A stretch of 15,266 nucleotides of DNA from NCBI GenBank assembly GCA_959605945.1, contig CAUHGY010000042.1, forward strand, positions 1-15,266, written 5' to 3'. Position 1 is the stretch's first letter; each line of letters opens with the position of its first letter. Below are positions 13,026-15,266 of the stretch, one piece after another. Below the pieces are notes generated by a model. The model was not told where the DNA came from. It saw only the letters and a list, made by a program, of their open reading frames with translations, and did no database searches. Source of the DNA: an uncultured Clostridia bacterium (GTDB lineage: Bacteria; Bacillota; Clostridia; Christensenellales; Borkfalkiaceae). Both the position numbers and the translations under genes were made by a program.

Positions 13026-13970
13026 ATGTCACAATTTATATACTTCACGCCGAAAGAAAAGGAAGCGGCGAGGAACGCGGATATTGCGGAAATGCTGATG
13101 CGCGCGAGAGAAAAACTTAAAAGAAGCGGCTCGGAATACGAGTGGGGCGAAGGCAGCGAACGGGTTACGATACGCGGGAATTTATGGTATCATCAGTACG
13201 AGCAGAAGGGCGGAAACGCCGTGTCGTTCGTGCAGAGGTTTATGAATAAAACCTACGTAGAGGCGATAAAATATATTCTCGGTAACGGCGCGGGAGAAAT
13301 CGCGCAAAAAGAGCCGAAGCAGTCAAAACCGAAAGAGAGAAAAGCATTTGAGCCGCCGGAACTGAACGAGGACGCCAAAAGAGCGTACGCGTATTTAAAC
13401 GTTCGGCGAGGTATTCCGAAAGACGTTCTCGTGCCGTTTTTCAAAAAGAAGCTCATAGGCGAAACGCGGGAATATCATAACGTGGCGTTTATGGGCTACG
13501 ATACGAACGGTAACTTAAAGCACGTTAATCTTCGCGGCACGCAAGGAGAGTCTTCGCTCAAAGGCAACGCCGCGGGAAGCTCGCCCGAATACTCGTTCAG
13601 GTGGACGGGAAAAAGCGAAAAACTGTATTTATTCGAAGCCCCCATAGATATGCTTTCGTTTATCGCGATAAAGGGCGAGGACTGGCAGGAGCATAACTAC
13701 GCGGCGTGTTGCGGCGTAGGAGACAGAGTGCTGTTTCAGACGATCAAAGACAATCCGAATATATCGAAGGTGTTTTTATGCCTCGATAACGACCGGGCGG
13801 GACGAATCGCCGAATACCGAATCGCAGAAAAACTGAAAGAAAACGGGCTTGAGTTTAATATAAAAATACCGAAAGGCAAGGACTGGAATGAAGATTTATT
13901 GACGGCGAAAGAACAGGTAATACTACGAAATACGGAGGTAAATGAATGTCGGAGATTACAATACTCATAA
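13026..13970 (+). CDS. DUF3991/Toprim primase-like protein of a conjugative element
   Basis: This 314-aa protein resembles the DUF3991-Toprim proteins of Firmicute and Bacteroidetes conjugative elements, thought to prime DNA synthesis after transfer. Residues 1-90 form a CHC2-like head without the zinc cysteines (VTIRGNLWYHQYEQKGGNAV, 47-66, then SFVQRF). Residues 110-190 correspond to DUF3991. Residues 198-290 form a Toprim domain with E204 (LYLFEAPIDML) and D254/D256 (FLCLDNDRAGR). I chose the ATG at 13026 because the next residues (MSQFIYFTPKEK) match the usual family start; GGAG lies 14 nt upstream, which is far. An in-frame ATG at 13002 would add eight residues. The 3' end overlaps the coupling-protein gene by 25 bp, so both belong to one transfer operon. 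Confidence 0.85.
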   Translation: MSQFIYFTPKEKEAARNADIAEMLMRAREKLKRSGSEYEWGEGSERVTIRGNLWYHQYEQKGGNAVSFVQRFMNKTYVEAIKYILGNGAGEIAQKEPKQSKPKERKAFEPPELNEDAKRAYAYLNVRRGIPKDVLVPFFKKKLIGETREYHNVAFMGYDTNGNLKHVNLRGTQGESSLKGNAAGSSPEYSFRWTGKSEKLYLFEAPIDMLSFIAIKGEDWQEHNYAACCGVGDRVLFQTIKDNPNISKVFLCLDNDRAGRIAEYRIAEKLKENGLEFNIKIPKGKDWNEDLLTAKEQVILRNTEVNECRRLQYS

Positions 13971-15266
13971 TAGCGGCGGCAGGAATGGCGGTTTTGCTTG
14001 GCGGAGTGACGCTGCTGTCAAACGTATATAACTTAAACGGGATAAAGAGCAAAACGGTAGGCGACGGGCAGCACGGTTCGGCGCGGTGGGCGACTAAACG
14101 CGAGATAAAGAGAACGTACAGGCAGATACCGTTCACGCCGAACAAATGGCGGAAACAGGCGAAGAAAGGGGTAGCCCCGACCTGTATAAACGAAAGAGGA
14201 ATAGAAGAAGTTCTTCCGCAGGGGATAGTTGTCGGCTGCAAAGGAAAGGGTAAAAAAACGGTGGCTATGATAGACACGGACGACGTACACGCGCTTATGA
14301 TAGGCGCGGCGGGCGTAGGTAAAACCGCGTACTGGCTGTACCCGTGCATAGAGTACGCCTGCGCGAGCGGAACGTCTTTTTTATCGACCGATACCAAGGG
14401 CGACGTTATGCGGAATTACGGGGAGATAGCGAAAGGGTACGGGTATAACGTTTCGGTGATAGATTTAAGAAACCCCACCAAATCCAACGGAAACAATCTT
14501 TTGCATCTCGTCAATAAGTATATGGATTTATACAAGGAACACCCCGAAAAGTTAGCGTATAAGGCGAAAGCGGAGAAGTACGCAAAGATAATATCCAAAA
14601 CCATTATACTGTCTGGCGCGGAGTCCTCGTCGTTCAGGCAGAATGCATACTTTTACGACGCGGCGGAAGGAATACTCACGGCAACGATACTGCTCGTGGC
14701 GGAGTTTTGCGAGCCGCAAAAACGGCATATAGTGTCGGTGTTTAAGCTCATACAGGAATTGCTCGCGCCGTCGGAAAAGTACGGAAAGAATCAATTTCAG
14801 GAACTGACGGAAATGCTGCCCGATACGCATAAAGCTAAATGGTTCGCGGGTTCCGCGCTTAACGCTTCCGACCAGACGATGGCAAGCGTAATGTCTACCG
14901 CGCTGTCGAGACTAAACGCGTTTCTCGATTCGGAATTAGAGCAGATACTCTGTTTCGATACGGAGATAGACGCGGAGAAATTCTGTTCGGAAAAGTCCGC
15001 GATATTCATAATAATGCCGGAAGAAGCCCCGACCACGTTCTTTATGATTTCGCTGATCATTCAGCAACTATATAGAGAGATACTTGCCGTGGCGGACGAA
15101 GAGGGCGGAAAGCTTAAAAACAGGTGCATGTTCTTTTGCGACGAGTTCGGAACTATTCCGAAGATACAGGATGCGGAAATGATGTTTTCGGCGTCGAGGT
15201 CGAGGAGATTGCAGATAGTGCCGATAATACAGAGTTTTTCGCAGTTAGAAAAGAACTACGGCAAGG
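13946..15266 (+). CDS. VirD4/TraG-family type IV coupling protein (3' end beyond window)
   Basis: The coupling protein links the relaxase-DNA complex to the type IV secretion channel at the membrane and powers transfer with ATP. The window holds the first 440 codons. A single N-terminal membrane segment (ITILIIAAAGMAVLLGGVTL, 4-23) is followed by GQHGSARWA, typical of the family. Walker A is GAAGVGKT (120-127), the TDTKGD motif is nearby, and Walker B is FFCDEFG (D399, E400). GGAGG lies 7 nt before the ATG, and the start is inside the primase-like gene. Codon use is GC-richer than in the cargo. No stop codon occurs before the window ends. Confidence 0.92.
   Translation, partial: MSEITILIIAAAGMAVLLGGVTLLSNVYNLNGIKSKTVGDGQHGSARWATKREIKRTYRQIPFTPNKWRKQAKKGVAPTCINERGIEEVLPQGIVVGCKGKGKKTVAMIDTDDVHALMIGAAGVGKTAYWLYPCIEYACASGTSFLSTDTKGDVMRNYGEIAKGYGYNVSVIDLRNPTKSNGNNLLHLVNKYMDLYKEHPEKLAYKAKAEKYAKIISKTIILSGAESSSFRQNAYFYDAAEGILTATILLVAEFCEPQKRHIVSVFKLIQELLAPSEKYGKNQFQELTEMLPDTHKAKWFAGSALNASDQTMASVMSTALSRLNAFLDSELEQILCFDTEIDAEKFCSEKSAIFIIMPEEAPTTFFMISLIIQQLYREILAVADEEGGKLKNRCMFFCDEFGTIPKIQDAEMMFSASRSRRLQIVPIIQSFSQLEKNYGK

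Noticed and set aside
13855..15060. Several minus-strand frames opposite the conjugation genes
   Set aside because: They are long only because the GC-richer coding strand has few stops on its complement; the plus-strand VirD4 and Toprim motifs are unambiguous.
1..15266. CRISPR array, suggested by the CARF-like protein
   Set aside because: No regularly spaced repeats of 24-40 bp and no Cas1, Cas2, Cas10 or other effector motifs were found.

Overview
The window is AT-rich, uses the standard code and has strong AAGGAG/GGAGG ribosome-binding sites. This, together with the gene families present, points to a low-GC Firmicute, most likely a gut clostridium; that assignment is inferred from style and families only. 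The right end (about 12.83-15.27 kb) is clearly more GC-rich and encodes a DUF3991/Toprim primase-like protein and a VirD4/TraG coupling protein that runs off the edge. The window therefore appears to lie inside a conjugative element (ICE or plasmid), with the AT-rich middle as cargo.

Layout. (1) 1-869, minus strand: four tightly packed small accessory genes, the last cut by the window edge. (2) 870-1314: a non-coding region with a striking 171-bp nested fold-back and a minus-strand terminator-like hairpin, then a textbook promoter with an inverted-repeat operator for the next gene. (3) 1315-2253: a Fic-domain protein whose motif has Gln in place of the catalytic His. (4) 2254-2612: terminators and a possible attenuator. 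(5) 2613-3755, minus strand: a single-frame IS3-family transposase. (6) 3992-4894: an HTH-Fic protein with a canonical, self-inhibited Fic motif and direct repeats around its promoter.

(7) 5038-12629: a seven-gene, co-directional, partly overlapping operon. In order it encodes a small basic protein; a lone CARF-like (TM1812/DxTHG-type) protein; a divergent sigma-70-like factor; a ThiC-like radical SAM protein; an unrecognised 185-aa protein; a UPF1-like SF1 helicase; and an unrecognised 476-aa protein. Two similar promoter-like blocks (4976-5010 and 8654-8688) lie upstream of the first gene and of the helicase. They are natural candidate targets for the operon's own sigma-like factor. No CRISPR array or cas effector gene, and no other thiamine gene, is visible.

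(8) 12630-12828: stacked hairpins ending in a strong terminator. (9) 12829-15266: a 59-codon small gene, the primase-like gene and the coupling-protein gene.

The operon in (7) is the best candidate for an undescribed system. It combines a possible cyclic-nucleotide or small-molecule sensor, a dedicated transcription factor, an enzyme of a nucleotide-derived radical SAM family, and a helicase with an unknown partner, all on a mobile element. A role in defence or stress response is inference; the sequence shows only the gene content and arrangement.
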